From: JAJYLM01 sp964547905
Lineage (GTDB): Bacteria; JAMCPX01
Length of the DNA stretch: 64,000 nucleotides
Assembly: GCA_964547905.1 (NCBI GenBank)
Contig: CAZJPN010000046.1
Coordinates: forward strand, 12,952-76,951
Direction of reading: 5' to 3'
Position 1 is the first letter of the stretch, and every line of letters begins with the position of its first letter. Shown here piece by piece: positions 43,168-52,464 of the stretch. The notes under the pieces were generated by a model. The model saw nothing but the letters and a program-made list of their open reading frames with translations. It made no database searches and was not told where the DNA came from. A program made the position numbers and the translations under genes.

Positions 43168-43842
43168 ATGAAATTTATTTTGAGCGAAGGTTTTTATGAG
43201 TTTGTCAGCGGTCCGATGGTATGGCTTGCTTTCATAGTATTTATTTTAGGCAGTGCTTATAGAATATATGTGATAATCTCGGGTTTAAAAAAGGAAGCTG
43301 TAGTTTTACCCTATATGAGTCTTAAATATAGTCTGAGATCCATTGCACATTGGGCTACACCTTTTGGTACTGTAAATTGGAGGAGACACCCCATCATGAC
43401 TACAGTAACATTTCTTTTCCACTTTTGCCTTATAGCAACTCCGATATTTCTATTGGCTCATAATATTCTATGGTTCAGATCATGGCATATAAAATGGTGG
43501 ACCCTGCCGGAAGGCCTGGCAGATTTTATGACCTTGATCGTGATACTTTCCTGTGTATTCTTCTTCTTCAGAAGGATTATTGCAAAAGAGGTCAAATTCG
43601 TCACATATCCCTCCGACTTTTTTATACTTGCAATTGTGTTTTTGCCATTTTTTACCGGGTTTTTAGCATATCATCAATTGTTTCTTCCTTATAAGGCATT
43701 GATAGTACTTCATATCTTGTTTGGAGAGATTATGTTGATGGCGATTCCCTTTACCAGGCTGGCACACATGCTATTTTCCGTGTTTACAAGGGCATACACA
43801 GGTTCTGAGTTTGGCATGATACGTCATGCAAGGGATTGGTAA
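43168..43842 (+). CDS. hmcE: Membrane cytochrome b subunit, TmcC/HmcE-like
   Basis: 224 residues, five TM segments (for example MVWLAFIVFILGSAYRIYVI), NarI/DsrM family. Histidines on helices (HPIMTTVTFLFHFCLIATPI, FLLAHNILW, LLALIVLHIL-type) would ligate two haems b. Length matches HmcE and TmcC, about 225 residues, rather than DsrM, which is longer. It would exchange electrons with menaquinone and pass them to the HmcF-like subunit. Confidence 0.85.
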   Translation: MKFILSEGFYEFVSGPMVWLAFIVFILGSAYRIYVIISGLKKEAVVLPYMSLKYSLRSIAHWATPFGTVNWRRHPIMTTVTFLFHFCLIATPIFLLAHNILWFRSWHIKWWTLPEGLADFMTLIVILSCVFFFFRRIIAKEVKFVTYPSDFFILAIVFLPFFTGFLAYHQLFLPYKALIVLHILFGEIMLMAIPFTRLAHMLFSVFTRAYTGSEFGMIRHARDW

Positions 43843-43886
43843 AACATGCATAGTACAATGAATCAAGTTCGCTATGGAGGTATGGA

Positions 43887-45233
43887 ATGGCAGTAGCAGC
43901 GGAAAAGAAAGAAGTAAAGAAAATAATAGATTTTGGATTAGAGGAAGGTGCAAAGAAACTTACTCCTGAACAAATAGAAAAAACTATAAACAGTGCATTG
44001 GCTGCTATGGGTGGCGCTCGTTTGGACGCGTATGTTTCAACCTGTATCCACTGCGGTTTGTGCTCGGAGGCATGCCATTTTTATCTCTCGCATGATGGAG
44101 ATCCGCATTTTTCTCCTGTAGGTAAGGTCAAACAAACCATGTGGGAGATACTGAAGAAAAAAGGCCGCGTAAGTCCAGATTCTATCAAAGCAATGGCTGA
44201 GATAGCGTACACAGAGTGCAATCTATGCCGTAGATGCAGCATGTACTGCCCCTTTGGCATTGATATTGCTTATATTATTAGTTCTGTCCGACGTATATGT
44301 CATTTACTCGGTGTAACGCCTCAATATCTGCAGGACACTGCACACAGTCATGCAGTTACCATGAATCAGATGTGGCTGAAGCAGGATGAATGGATTGATA
44401 CCTTATTCTGGCAGGAAGATGATTATAGAAGAGAGATACAGCATCTTGATATTCCCCTTGATAAAGAAGGTGCTGATGTTATGTATTCTGTTATTGGGCC
44501 AGAGCCGAAGTTTCTTGCCATGCTCATAGGTAATGCTGCCAAGATCATGCATATTGCCGGTATTAACTGGACGTTCCCTTCTTTTGACGGCTGGGATAAC
44601 AGCGATATGGCTATGTACTCCGGAGATCAAGAGATCATGGGAAGGGTAAAAAGGGCACATTTTGATGCAGCTGTGCGGCTCAAGGTAAAAAGGATTGTTA
44701 TGGGTGAATGCGGACATGCATTTAGATCCGTGTATGATGTTGGGAACAGGTGGTTTGGTTGGAAGATGCCTCCTATCCCGGTAATACATGCGATCCAATT
44801 CTATTATGAGCTTATCAAAGAGGGAAGAATAAAAGTCGTTAAGAAATTCAAGGAACCCGTAACCCTGCATGACCCCTGTAATGTAATGCGGGGCAGAGGA
44901 CTTTATGACATGGCGCGGTATGTTGTGAATGCGATCTGTGAGGACTTCAGGGATATGTCGCCAAACAAAGAGCACAATTATTGCTGTGCAGCAGGCGGAG
45001 GTGTCATCAACTGCGGTCCCCCATGGAAGCTCAAACGCATGGAAGGAAACCGTGTCAAGGCAGAACAAATGAAGGCAACGGGCGCACGTATAGTTATTAC
45101 GCCATGCCATAATTGCCACAGCGGCATAGAGGACATAATCGGATATTACAAGCTTAGCATGCATGCGAAGTTTATCAGTGATATTCTTGTTGATGCAATT
45201 GAAGTGCCTGAAGAGATGAAGGCTAAGAAATAG
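43887..45233 (+). CDS. hmcF: Fe-S subunit, TmcB/HmcF/DsrK-like
   Basis: 448 residues with GGAGG upstream. [4Fe-4S] motifs at C53-C56-C59-C63 and C111-C114-C117-C121, then HdrD-like CCG regions (TLHDPCNVMRGRGLYD, HNYCCAAGGG). No signal peptide or TM, so it is on the cytoplasmic side, where DsrK, HmcF and TmcB subunits are thought to do thiol-disulfide or electron-confurcating chemistry. It follows the cytochrome b gene by 44 bp and ends 15 bp before hmcA. Confidence 0.9.
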   Translation: MAVAAEKKEVKKIIDFGLEEGAKKLTPEQIEKTINSALAAMGGARLDAYVSTCIHCGLCSEACHFYLSHDGDPHFSPVGKVKQTMWEILKKKGRVSPDSIKAMAEIAYTECNLCRRCSMYCPFGIDIAYIISSVRRICHLLGVTPQYLQDTAHSHAVTMNQMWLKQDEWIDTLFWQEDDYRREIQHLDIPLDKEGADVMYSVIGPEPKFLAMLIGNAAKIMHIAGINWTFPSFDGWDNSDMAMYSGDQEIMGRVKRAHFDAAVRLKVKRIVMGECGHAFRSVYDVGNRWFGWKMPPIPVIHAIQFYYELIKEGRIKVVKKFKEPVTLHDPCNVMRGRGLYDMARYVVNAICEDFRDMSPNKEHNYCCAAGGGVINCGPPWKLKRMEGNRVKAEQMKATGARIVITPCHNCHSGIEDIIGYYKLSMHAKFISDILVDAIEVPEEMKAKK

Positions 45234-45248
45234 GTGGGGAGGAATGTA

Positions 45249-46988
45249 ATGAAGAATCGGTTCATTTTCATAACAGTTTTAGGATTGGTGGTGGCTGCTT
45301 TTATAAGCATGTCCAGCCTCGTTCATTCCGAAGCAGTAACTATCCCCGCGGAAAAAATCGTAAAAACAAAGTATGATGACAAAATTGCTATTGCAAACAT
45401 AAAGGTATTTAAAACATTGGAATATCCGGCAGTAATCTTCGATCATGACAAACATACAGAGGTTCTTGGGAAAGAAGGCAAGGGTTGTGATACCTGTCAT
45501 CCATGGTACAATAAAAGTCACAATCTAATAAATTTTACCTTTCCTAAAGATATTAAGGATATAAACAAAGCATCACCAAAAGCTCTTATGGATGCATATC
45601 ATACAGAATGCATAGGTTGTCACGAAAAAAGAGCAAAAGAAGGTAAAAAAGCGGGGCCTATTACCTGTGGCAACTGCCATGTTAAAGATATCAATGCAGC
45701 ACAATTTAAATATCCTCAAGTAAATTTTGATTTTAAACTCCACGCTACCCATACAAAGAAACTGCAGATGAAAGAGATCAAAGAACTTCAAGCCCTCAAT
45801 CTTGAATCACCGGTTATTGTTAAATTTGAATCCGATAATCTCAGCGTAGGCCAAAAAAAGGCCATACGACAAAAGGCTCAAGAGAAAAATTGCGCTCTTT
45901 GCCATCACCAGTATAACCAGGAGCAAAGGAAACTGATCTATGAGGTGGTTTATAAAAACGGCAAAGAAATAGACAGGACATGGGCATGTGAGGATTGCCA
46001 TGATATTGGTGCACAAAAGAGTCCTCTGCTTGCTGCCGATATGAGTGTTACAACTCAAAAAGACCTATCGGTAGAAACCGCTGCTCATATGAGGTGTTTA
46101 AACTGTCACCTAACTATAGCTAAAGAACAAGGCGCAAATAAAGCCGGGCCAACTTTGTGCTATAAATGCCATGAAAGAAAGCCTCTCCCGTCGAAAGAAC
46201 TTCAGAGCGTTCCACGTCCCCAGGCTGGTCAGCCTGCAACGTGTACTATAGATGTTAAGGACTCGAAGATGAAGTCTGTTCCATTCGATCATGCGTTTCA
46301 TGAACAGCATGTAGATAGTTGTAGGGCATGTCACCATGAAACATTATACAACTGTGACAGGTGTCATACATTACACGGCAGTATTAACGGTGGAGGTATC
46401 AACACAGTAGATGCATATCACGATATCTTTTCCAACAAGAGCTGTATTGGATGCCATAAGATCGAAGAAACAGCAAAGAATTGTTCCGGATGCCACCGCC
46501 CATCCGTCGTTGCGAAAGAACCTTCAGACCAGATGTGTTCCAGATGCCATAATGGTCTAAACAGGGTTGCAATGCCTGCGACATTAACAACCACCGGTCT
46601 TAATCCCAATATAGTCAAGAAGGAAGTAATTATAAAAGAGCTTGAAAGCCAATTTAAACCTGTTAAATACCCGCATGAAAAAATCCTGATAAAATTGGCT
46701 GAGATTTCAAATAGCAGCAAACTTGCGACATACTTCCATGGAAACATTCAAACACTGTGTGAAGGATGCCACCACCATGGATATGTTGATGCACAGATTA
46801 AAAAAGATGAACCACCATCCTGCGGTAATTGCCATAGCAAGTATTTCGAGCCTTTAGCTTTAAACCGTCTACGTCTTCTTGCCGCTTACCACGAGATGTG
46901 TATCCAGTGCCATAAGAGAATGGAAATTAAAAAACCAAAGGCGTGCACGGATTGTCACGCGTTTGCAAAAAACGATCAAAGTAAATAA
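45249..46988 (+). CDS. hmcA: 16-haem periplasmic cytochrome c, HmcA-like
   Basis: 579 residues from ATG 45249, with GGGGAGG 6 bases upstream. The in-frame GTG at 45234 is part of that site. Signal peptide FIFITVLGLVVAAFISMSSLVHS. I count 16 CxxCH motifs (from CDTCH near 80 to CTDCH near 570), the same number as Desulfovibrio HmcA, with many additional single His for bis-His ligation. DsrJ has only three. It would be the periplasmic entry or exit point for electrons of the complex. Confidence 0.92.
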   Translation: MKNRFIFITVLGLVVAAFISMSSLVHSEAVTIPAEKIVKTKYDDKIAIANIKVFKTLEYPAVIFDHDKHTEVLGKEGKGCDTCHPWYNKSHNLINFTFPKDIKDINKASPKALMDAYHTECIGCHEKRAKEGKKAGPITCGNCHVKDINAAQFKYPQVNFDFKLHATHTKKLQMKEIKELQALNLESPVIVKFESDNLSVGQKKAIRQKAQEKNCALCHHQYNQEQRKLIYEVVYKNGKEIDRTWACEDCHDIGAQKSPLLAADMSVTTQKDLSVETAAHMRCLNCHLTIAKEQGANKAGPTLCYKCHERKPLPSKELQSVPRPQAGQPATCTIDVKDSKMKSVPFDHAFHEQHVDSCRACHHETLYNCDRCHTLHGSINGGGINTVDAYHDIFSNKSCIGCHKIEETAKNCSGCHRPSVVAKEPSDQMCSRCHNGLNRVAMPATLTTTGLNPNIVKKEVIIKELESQFKPVKYPHEKILIKLAEISNSSKLATYFHGNIQTLCEGCHHHGYVDAQIKKDEPPSCGNCHSKYFEPLALNRLRLLAAYHEMCIQCHKRMEIKKPKACTDCHAFAKNDQSK

Positions 46989-46998
46989 GGAGACAAAA

Positions 46999-47118
46999 AT
47001 GTATATAGTTAAACAGTTGTTTACACCGATAGGTTATGAATACCTCATAGCCATTCTAACCATGTTTATATTCATATTGTTCTATTACTTTGTGAGTACC
47101 CCGAGAAAAAAGTATTAA
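46999..47118 (+). CDS. hmcD: HmcD-like single-TM subunit
   Basis: 39 residues from ATG 46999, with AAGGAG 7 bases upstream. The longer frame from 46879 overlaps hmcA. One TM segment (YLIAILTMFIFILFYYFV) followed by a basic end. Position between HmcA and HmcB and its size match HmcD, about 47 residues. Probably a structural subunit. Confidence 0.8.
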   Translation: MYIVKQLFTPIGYEYLIAILTMFIFILFYYFVSTPRKKY

Positions 47119-47145
47119 CGATAAAAGCAATGATGGAGGCTGAAT

Positions 47146-48162
47146 ATGGGCATTGACAGAAGAGAGTTTTTGAAACGTACCGCAGCATTTGCCGGCATCA
47201 CCCTGCTTGGCGGCAGTAGTATTGCACACGCAGCGGACAAAAAGGATTTCTCAAAATTTTTTACGAACAATACAGTGAACGAAAGAGACTGGAAGATATG
47301 GGAAGAGAAGAAAAATCAACATCTCAGCGGAGAGCCTTACGGTATATTGGTGGATACAACCTTTTGTATTGGCTGTCGGAGATGTGAATGGGCTTGTAAT
47401 AATTGGAACAAAAATCCAAATCAGCCTATAGAAAAGTTTGAAGCATCGGTCAATGAAAAAAATTCTGTTTTTAATGAAGTAAGGAGGACCCATGCCGGCA
47501 ATTTCACGGTAGTCAATCGTTTTGAGGAAAAAGAGCATGACCCTATTTATGTAAAGAAACAGTGCATGCATTGCGTTGATCCAGCATGTCTTAATGCGTG
47601 TTTTGTGGATGCCTTTCGAAAAACACCCGAAGGCCCGGTGATCTACAATCCAAATGTATGCATAGGATGCAGATACTGCATGGTTTCCTGTCCCTTTGGT
47701 ATTCCTGCGTATGAGTATTATTCCGCTTTTCATCCTCAAATTACAAAGTGTACCATGTGTTACGATAGGGTTGTGAACGGACAAATGCCTGCATGTGTAG
47801 AAATCTGTCCGGCCGGAGCTTTAACATTTGGGAGTAGAAGCCAATTGATCAAAATGGCTCACGACCGGATAGACAACAACCCAGGTAGGTATGTCAACCA
47901 TGTTTATGGTGAACACGAGGTGGGCGGAACAAGCTGGCTTTATCTTTCGCCTGTAGAATTCAATCAAATAGGATTTCAGACGAATATCGGAAAGACGCCT
48001 ATTCCTGATCTCACAAAAGGCTACCTGTTAGGTGTTAAGATATTAGAAATGGTAAGTGCATGGCCACTTGTGTTTGGAGCTTATTACGCTATCTCAAAGC
48101 TTCACGATCACAGGAATGAAAAACACACCGGAGAATCTTCGGACAACGAAAAAAAATCATAG
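47146..48162 (+). CDS. hmcB: Tat-exported ferredoxin subunit, HmcB/DsrO-like
   Basis: 338 residues. A twin-arginine signal (RREFLK at 5-10, then GITLLGGSSIAHA) sends it to the periplasm. Four [4Fe-4S] motifs: CIGCRRCEWAC (74-84), CMHCVDPACLNAC, CIGCRYCMVSC, and CTMCYDRV...CVEIC. A C-terminal TM segment (LLGVKILEMVSAWPLVFGAYYA) anchors it as in HmcB. It links HmcA haems to the NrfD-type membrane subunit encoded next. Confidence 0.92.
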   Translation: MGIDRREFLKRTAAFAGITLLGGSSIAHAADKKDFSKFFTNNTVNERDWKIWEEKKNQHLSGEPYGILVDTTFCIGCRRCEWACNNWNKNPNQPIEKFEASVNEKNSVFNEVRRTHAGNFTVVNRFEEKEHDPIYVKKQCMHCVDPACLNACFVDAFRKTPEGPVIYNPNVCIGCRYCMVSCPFGIPAYEYYSAFHPQITKCTMCYDRVVNGQMPACVEICPAGALTFGSRSQLIKMAHDRIDNNPGRYVNHVYGEHEVGGTSWLYLSPVEFNQIGFQTNIGKTPIPDLTKGYLLGVKILEMVSAWPLVFGAYYAISKLHDHRNEKHTGESSDNEKKS

Positions 48163-48185
48163 ATTATAAAAAGGAAGGATTACGT

Positions 48186-49433
48186 ATGGAAAATACAAAT
48201 TCATGGTTTCGGGATAAAATACTGCTGGGAATGACACCAAAAGAGTATATAAAGAGCAACCTTACTCTGACGAACCTTATAGCCGTTCTCATCCTCTCTG
48301 TGTCGGTTCCAATTATGGTTTATAGAATAATCTATGGACTTGGTCCATCAACAAATCTTTCGGATAATTATCCGTGGGGATTGTGGATCGGATTTGATAT
48401 CCTTGTTGGCATTGCCCTTGCAGCTCCAGGTCTTACCCTTGGTACAGCAGTCCATCTATTCGGAATAAAAAAATATCATCCATTCGTTCGTCCAGCAATC
48501 GTCTCGAGCCTTCTTGGATATATTTTTGCAGTATTTGCCTTGATGTTTGATCTTGGTAGATATTATCGTATTCCTTATCTTCTGGTATGGTCATGGGGAT
48601 TCTCATCAATACTTTTTTTAATAGGATGGCATTTCTTCCTTTATATAAACATATCCATCGTTGAATTTAGTCCAGTAGTCTTTGAATGGCTCAATCTTAA
48701 GAAATGGAAAGACTTTTTCAGCAAATTGACTATATGGGCTGTTATTTTCGGTGTTATTATAGCAGCCGGACATCAATCCGCACTTGGTGCATTGTATCTT
48801 GCTGCCCGTGCGAAACTTTATCCATTATGGTACTCTCCGTTACTCCCAATATTCTTCCTGCTCTCGTCCATCTTTGCAGGTATTGCCATGGTTATCGTCG
48901 AAAGCTCTCTGTCGCACAGATTTTTTGCAAACCAGGTAAAAAATTTTGATCACGCTGAATTTGATCAGCTTACCATCGGTCTTGGTAAAGCAGCCTCCTC
49001 AGCACTCTTCATATATTTTATATTGAAGGTGTTCGATCTTGTACGTTCGGAAAATTGGGTCTATTTAAACACATCCTATGGATATTTATACCTTATTGAA
49101 GTTTTAGGTTTTGTCCTTGTTCCAGCTATGATGTTTTTGTATGCGGCAAGGAATCAAAATGCAAAACTTGTTCGGTTTGCAGGTGTCTTAACAGTGCTTG
49201 GTGTTATATTAAACAGGCTTGATGTGTCCATTATTGCCTTCAATTGGTATCTTCCATCTTCCGAAAGATACTACCCTAAGTGGACAGAGATCATGCTTAC
49301 TCTTGGAGTTATCACTTTGCTCGTACTCTCTTACCGTTTCATTGTAAATCGTATGGCAGTACTTCACGAATATGAGGAGTCCGATACAGAACCGGTGACC
49401 GTGGCAGATAAAAAGCAGGTAGTTAATCTTTAA
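48186..49433 (+). CDS. hmcC: NrfD-type membrane subunit, HmcC/DsrP-like
   Basis: 415 residues, about ten TM segments, PF03916-type. NLSDNYPWGLWIGFDILVGIALAAPG is the quinone-site signature of NrfD proteins. It would exchange electrons between menaquinone and HmcB. Last gene of the operon. Its TAA at 49431-49433 overlaps the left end of a TTAACC repeat element. Confidence 0.92.
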   Translation: MENTNSWFRDKILLGMTPKEYIKSNLTLTNLIAVLILSVSVPIMVYRIIYGLGPSTNLSDNYPWGLWIGFDILVGIALAAPGLTLGTAVHLFGIKKYHPFVRPAIVSSLLGYIFAVFALMFDLGRYYRIPYLLVWSWGFSSILFLIGWHFFLYINISIVEFSPVVFEWLNLKKWKDFFSKLTIWAVIFGVIIAAGHQSALGALYLAARAKLYPLWYSPLLPIFFLLSSIFAGIAMVIVESSLSHRFFANQVKNFDHAEFDQLTIGLGKAASSALFIYFILKVFDLVRSENWVYLNTSYGYLYLIEVLGFVLVPAMMFLYAARNQNAKLVRFAGVLTVLGVILNRLDVSIIAFNWYLPSSERYYPKWTEIMLTLGVITLLVLSYRFIVNRMAVLHEYEESDTEPVTVADKKQVVNL

Positions 49434-49485
49434 CCACAAAATTCAATGGGTAAGTTTGCCCACTCGTTCAATGCATTTTTAGGTT
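49430..49485. repeat. TIR element family A, copy 4 (short)
   Basis: A 56-bp version: left end TTTAACCACAAAATTCAATG, then AAGTTTGCCCACTCGTTCA as in copy 5, and right end AATGCATTTTTAGGTT. The left end carries the stop codon of hmcC. Confidence 0.65.
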
Positions 49486-49524
49486 CGTATTGATGTTATA
49501 AGATTTCGGATTAAATTTATCTCT

Positions 49525-50493
49525 ATGGACAATATTGTTGTAACATTTCCAGTAGACGAGGAAGCCATAGTTTTTATTAAGAAGATATTACCCGGGAGTG
49601 TTTTTATAGGCGGGCTTTCTAAAAATGAACGTGCTGATGCGATTAAAAATGCGTCTATTCTATTTACCTGGAATATCAAGCGAGAACTTTCACAGGATGA
49701 GATAAGGCTTTTATTCGGTGTTAAGTTTATGCAGCTTTTGTCAGCCGGTGCGGATCATATACCTTTTTCGTCTATCCCGGAAAATGTAATAGTTGCGAGC
49801 AACGCAGGTGCATATGCGGATGCAATGGCAGAACACGTGTTGGGTATGATACTCGCCCTTTCAAAAAATCTTTTGATCGAACATATGAAGTTGAAAAATC
49901 TCGAGTTCGATCATACCGTAACAGGCAGATATATAAAGGGCAGTGTTTGTGGAATACTTGGGTTTGGTGGTATTGGGAAGGCTGTTGCCAGGCTGATCCG
50001 CCCATTTGGAGCAAAAATTTACGCTATCAATACATCGGGTAAAACAAACGAAACGGTGGATTTTATAGGAACTCTCAAGGACATGGCCACGCTTCTTAAG
50101 GAATCCGATATTCTTGTTATTGCATTACCACTCTCAAAGCACACAAGCGGCATAATAGGAGAAAAGGAACTTAAATCGATGAAATCCGATGCAATACTTG
50201 TGAATGTCGCAAGGGGAGATATAATAGATGAAAAATCGTTCTATGAACACCTTAAAAAAAACCGGAGTTTTAAAGCAGGCATTGATGCATGGTGGATTGA
50301 ACCTTTTAGATCCGGTGTATTCAGAATGAACTATCCGTTCCTTGACCTTCCCAATGTGATAGGTTCTCCCCACAATTCAGCCCTTGTTAAAGAAGCACTT
50401 GCAGAAGCACTACAGTACGCTGCAAAAAATATTTCTGACTTTATCGAAGGAAAACCGGTAAATGGTCTGATAAAAAGGTCTGACTATGTATAA
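49525..50493 (+). CDS. D-isomer-specific 2-hydroxyacid dehydrogenase
   Basis: 322 residues. NAD(P)-dependent oxidoreductase of the FDH/PGDH fold. The cofactor loop is GILGFGGIGKAVARL (residues 142-156), and the catalytic Arg lies in VNVARGDIIDE, Glu in the FKAGIDAWWIEP region, and His in GSPHNSA. The substrate cannot be told. No ribosome site is evident at ATG 49525. It follows the Tmc/Hmc operon but is separated by the repeat. Confidence 0.88.
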   Translation: MDNIVVTFPVDEEAIVFIKKILPGSVFIGGLSKNERADAIKNASILFTWNIKRELSQDEIRLLFGVKFMQLLSAGADHIPFSSIPENVIVASNAGAYADAMAEHVLGMILALSKNLLIEHMKLKNLEFDHTVTGRYIKGSVCGILGFGGIGKAVARLIRPFGAKIYAINTSGKTNETVDFIGTLKDMATLLKESDILVIALPLSKHTSGIIGEKELKSMKSDAILVNVARGDIIDEKSFYEHLKKNRSFKAGIDAWWIEPFRSGVFRMNYPFLDLPNVIGSPHNSALVKEALAEALQYAAKNISDFIEGKPVNGLIKRSDYV

Positions 50494-50543
50494 AACGAAT
50501 TGACGATGTCATCCCGCAAAATTTATCCACCGAAAACATTCTT

Positions 50544-51671
50544 TTATCTTCCCGACACATTGAATCTGAAGTACACAACATCGCCTTCCTGCATCACATA
50601 ATCTTTGCCTTCTATGCGGAGGAATCCCTGCTCGCGTGCAGCAGCCTCGGATCCTGCCTTTACATAGTTATCGTATGAAATGGTCTCGGCCTTGATGAAG
50701 CCTCGCTCAAAGTCGGAATGGATCTTGCCCGCTGCCTGAGGTGCCTTTGTGCCTTGAACGATTGTCCATGCACGCGCTTCTTTGGGACCTGATGTGAAAA
50801 ATGTCAAAAGGTTAAGCAGCCTGTATCCCTTTTCTATCATTTCATCAAGCCCCGAGTGTTTGATGCCGAGTTCTTTCAGGTATTCTGTGCGTTCCTTGAC
50901 ATCAAGCTCCGCGAGTTCTGCCTCCAATTTCCCGGATATAACAACAACCCCGGCATCTTCCTTTAATGCCTCGGTCTCTACCTCTTTCACATACGTCTGC
51001 TCTTCTTTGTTATACGCGGAGGAATTGTCGGTTTCATTGAATTCCGTTATATTTGCTATGTACATGGCAGGTTTTGATGATAGAAGATTAAGCTCCTTCA
51101 AAAGCCCTTGCTCTTCAAGACTCGTTTGCATGTTTATAGCCTTTTTACCGCCGGACAAATGCATCGAAAGCCTTTTGAAAAAGTCAGCCTCTTCGATAAG
51201 TTTTTTGTTTCCGCTTTTTGCAGCCTTTGCAGCCTTTTCGAGCCTCTTGTCAACGGTGTCTAAATCTGCAAGGAGCAGCTCTGTATTTATAATACCTATA
51301 TCCCTTGAAGGATTAACATCCCCTTCTACATGTATAATATCTTTGTTGAGGAAACACCGTACTACGTATGCTACGGCATCGACCTCGCGTATATGGCTTA
51401 AGAATTTATTTCCCAATCCCTCTCCCTTTGATGCACCCTTTACAAGGCCTGCTATATCAACAAACTTGAGTGTTGTGTATATCTTTTTCTCCGATTTATC
51501 TATGCCGGCAAGAACATCTATGCGCGTGTCGGGAACATCCACAATTCCAATATTTGGTTCTATGGTTGTAAATGGAAAGTTTTCTGCAGATACCTTTGAT
51601 GCCGTAAGTGCATTGAATATGGTTGACTTTCCCACGTTTGGCAATCCTACTATGCCGCAGCTAAATCCCAT
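50544..51671 (-). CDS. ychF: YchF/OLA1 family ATPase
   Basis: 375 residues, 10 or so longer than the usual 363. G1 is GLPNVGKST, G3 DIAGLVKGA, and the altered NxxE motif of YchF is ANITE near 208. A TGS domain is at the C-terminus (FFTSGPKEARAW). A conserved ribosome-associated ATPase. It overlaps pth by 11 bp, an arrangement common in bacteria. Confidence 0.96.
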   Translation of the reverse strand: MGFSCGIVGLPNVGKSTIFNALTASKVSAENFPFTTIEPNIGIVDVPDTRIDVLAGIDKSEKKIYTTLKFVDIAGLVKGASKGEGLGNKFLSHIREVDAVAYVVRCFLNKDIIHVEGDVNPSRDIGIINTELLLADLDTVDKRLEKAAKAAKSGNKKLIEEADFFKRLSMHLSGGKKAINMQTSLEEQGLLKELNLLSSKPAMYIANITEFNETDNSSAYNKEEQTYVKEVETEALKEDAGVVVISGKLEAELAELDVKERTEYLKELGIKHSGLDEMIEKGYRLLNLLTFFTSGPKEARAWTIVQGTKAPQAAGKIHSDFERGFIKAETISYDNYVKAGSEAAAREQGFLRIEGKDYVMQEGDVVYFRFNVSGR

Positions 51672-52272
51672 TTATTCCCCCTTTTATCCTGTTTACAAAC
51701 TCCATCGCCTTCTGTCGTTCACCGTCGATGAACATCATCAGCCCGTCGTGGATCTTATCGAACAATTCTTCCAATGCCTTCGACTCCTGTGCATTGAACT
51801 CGGATAATACATAGTCTATGGTATCGTCATGAGCCGGCTTTCCTATCCCTATCCGTATCCTGTAAAATTCCCTTGTCCCCAGCTTTTCGATGACAGACTC
51901 AATGCCCTTATGCCCTGCGCTGCTCCTGTCATAATTGAACTTTACCCTGCCCACGGGTATATCCATATCATCGTGTAAAATGACTATATCTCGCGGTGTC
52001 AGATGATATTTCTTCATTGCAGCATGGATTGCAATGCCGCTCAAGTTCATATAGGTCAGAGGCATCATGAGAAGGACATCGCGTTCCTGCCAGTATCCTG
52101 TCAATGAATCGAATTGTTTTTTCTTGATCTCGCACCCCATCCTGTCTGCAATTACGGACAAAAGCAAAAAACCAGCATTATGCCTCGTATAAAGGTATTT
52201 CTTTTCCGGATTTCCCAGGCCAGCAACAATAAGTGCAGGTTTGTGTGTTTTATGTAAACCCAATAAACGCAT
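51661..52272 (-). CDS. pth: Peptidyl-tRNA hydrolase
   Basis: 203 residues. Recycles peptidyl-tRNA. Motifs: VAGLGNPEKKYLYTRHNAGF with catalytic His, LTYMNLSG, VILHDDMDIPVGRVKF and SAGHKGIESV. Upstream of ychF, downstream of rplY, in the usual gene order. Confidence 0.96.
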   Translation of the reverse strand: MRLLGLHKTHKPALIVAGLGNPEKKYLYTRHNAGFLLLSVIADRMGCEIKKKQFDSLTGYWQERDVLLMMPLTYMNLSGIAIHAAMKKYHLTPRDIVILHDDMDIPVGRVKFNYDRSSAGHKGIESVIEKLGTREFYRIRIGIGKPAHDDTIDYVLSEFNAQESKALEELFDKIHDGLMMFIDGERQKAMEFVNRIKGGINGI

Positions 52273-52318
52273 TTACACAGGGACCGTTTGTTTGACTAAA
52301 AACAAAATCGCAGCACTT

Positions 52319-52391
52319 CTCCGTCATTCCGTACTTGATACGGAATGACGTTTTCATTTCTCTGGATTCCCGTTTTCACGTGAATGACGCA
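52319..52391. repeat. Dispersed palindromic repeat, family B
   Basis: GTCATTCCGTACTTGATACGGAATGAC, a 12-bp inverted repeat, followed by GGATTCCCGTTTTCACGTGAATGACG. Related to the repeats at 1-118 and 58262-58345. It fills the gap between pth and rplY. Confidence 0.7.
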
Positions 52392-52464
52392 GCGGATCGC
52401 ATATCTTCCGTTTGCTTTACCGATTTTCTTCCTGTTTAACCGCATTTTTTGGCTCAGAAAGGGT

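Noticed and set aside
44403..45164. 253-residue minus-strand ORF
   Set aside because: Shadow of the HmcF gene.
41748..49433. DsrMKJOP complex
   Set aside because: The cytochrome has 16 haem motifs, the cytochrome b subunit is 224 residues, and there is a 39-residue subunit and a TmcD-like protein, all fitting Hmc/Tmc rather than Dsr.
50782..51807. 341-residue plus-strand ORF
   Set aside because: Antisense shadow of ychF and pth, Ser-rich composition typical of complementary-strand reading.
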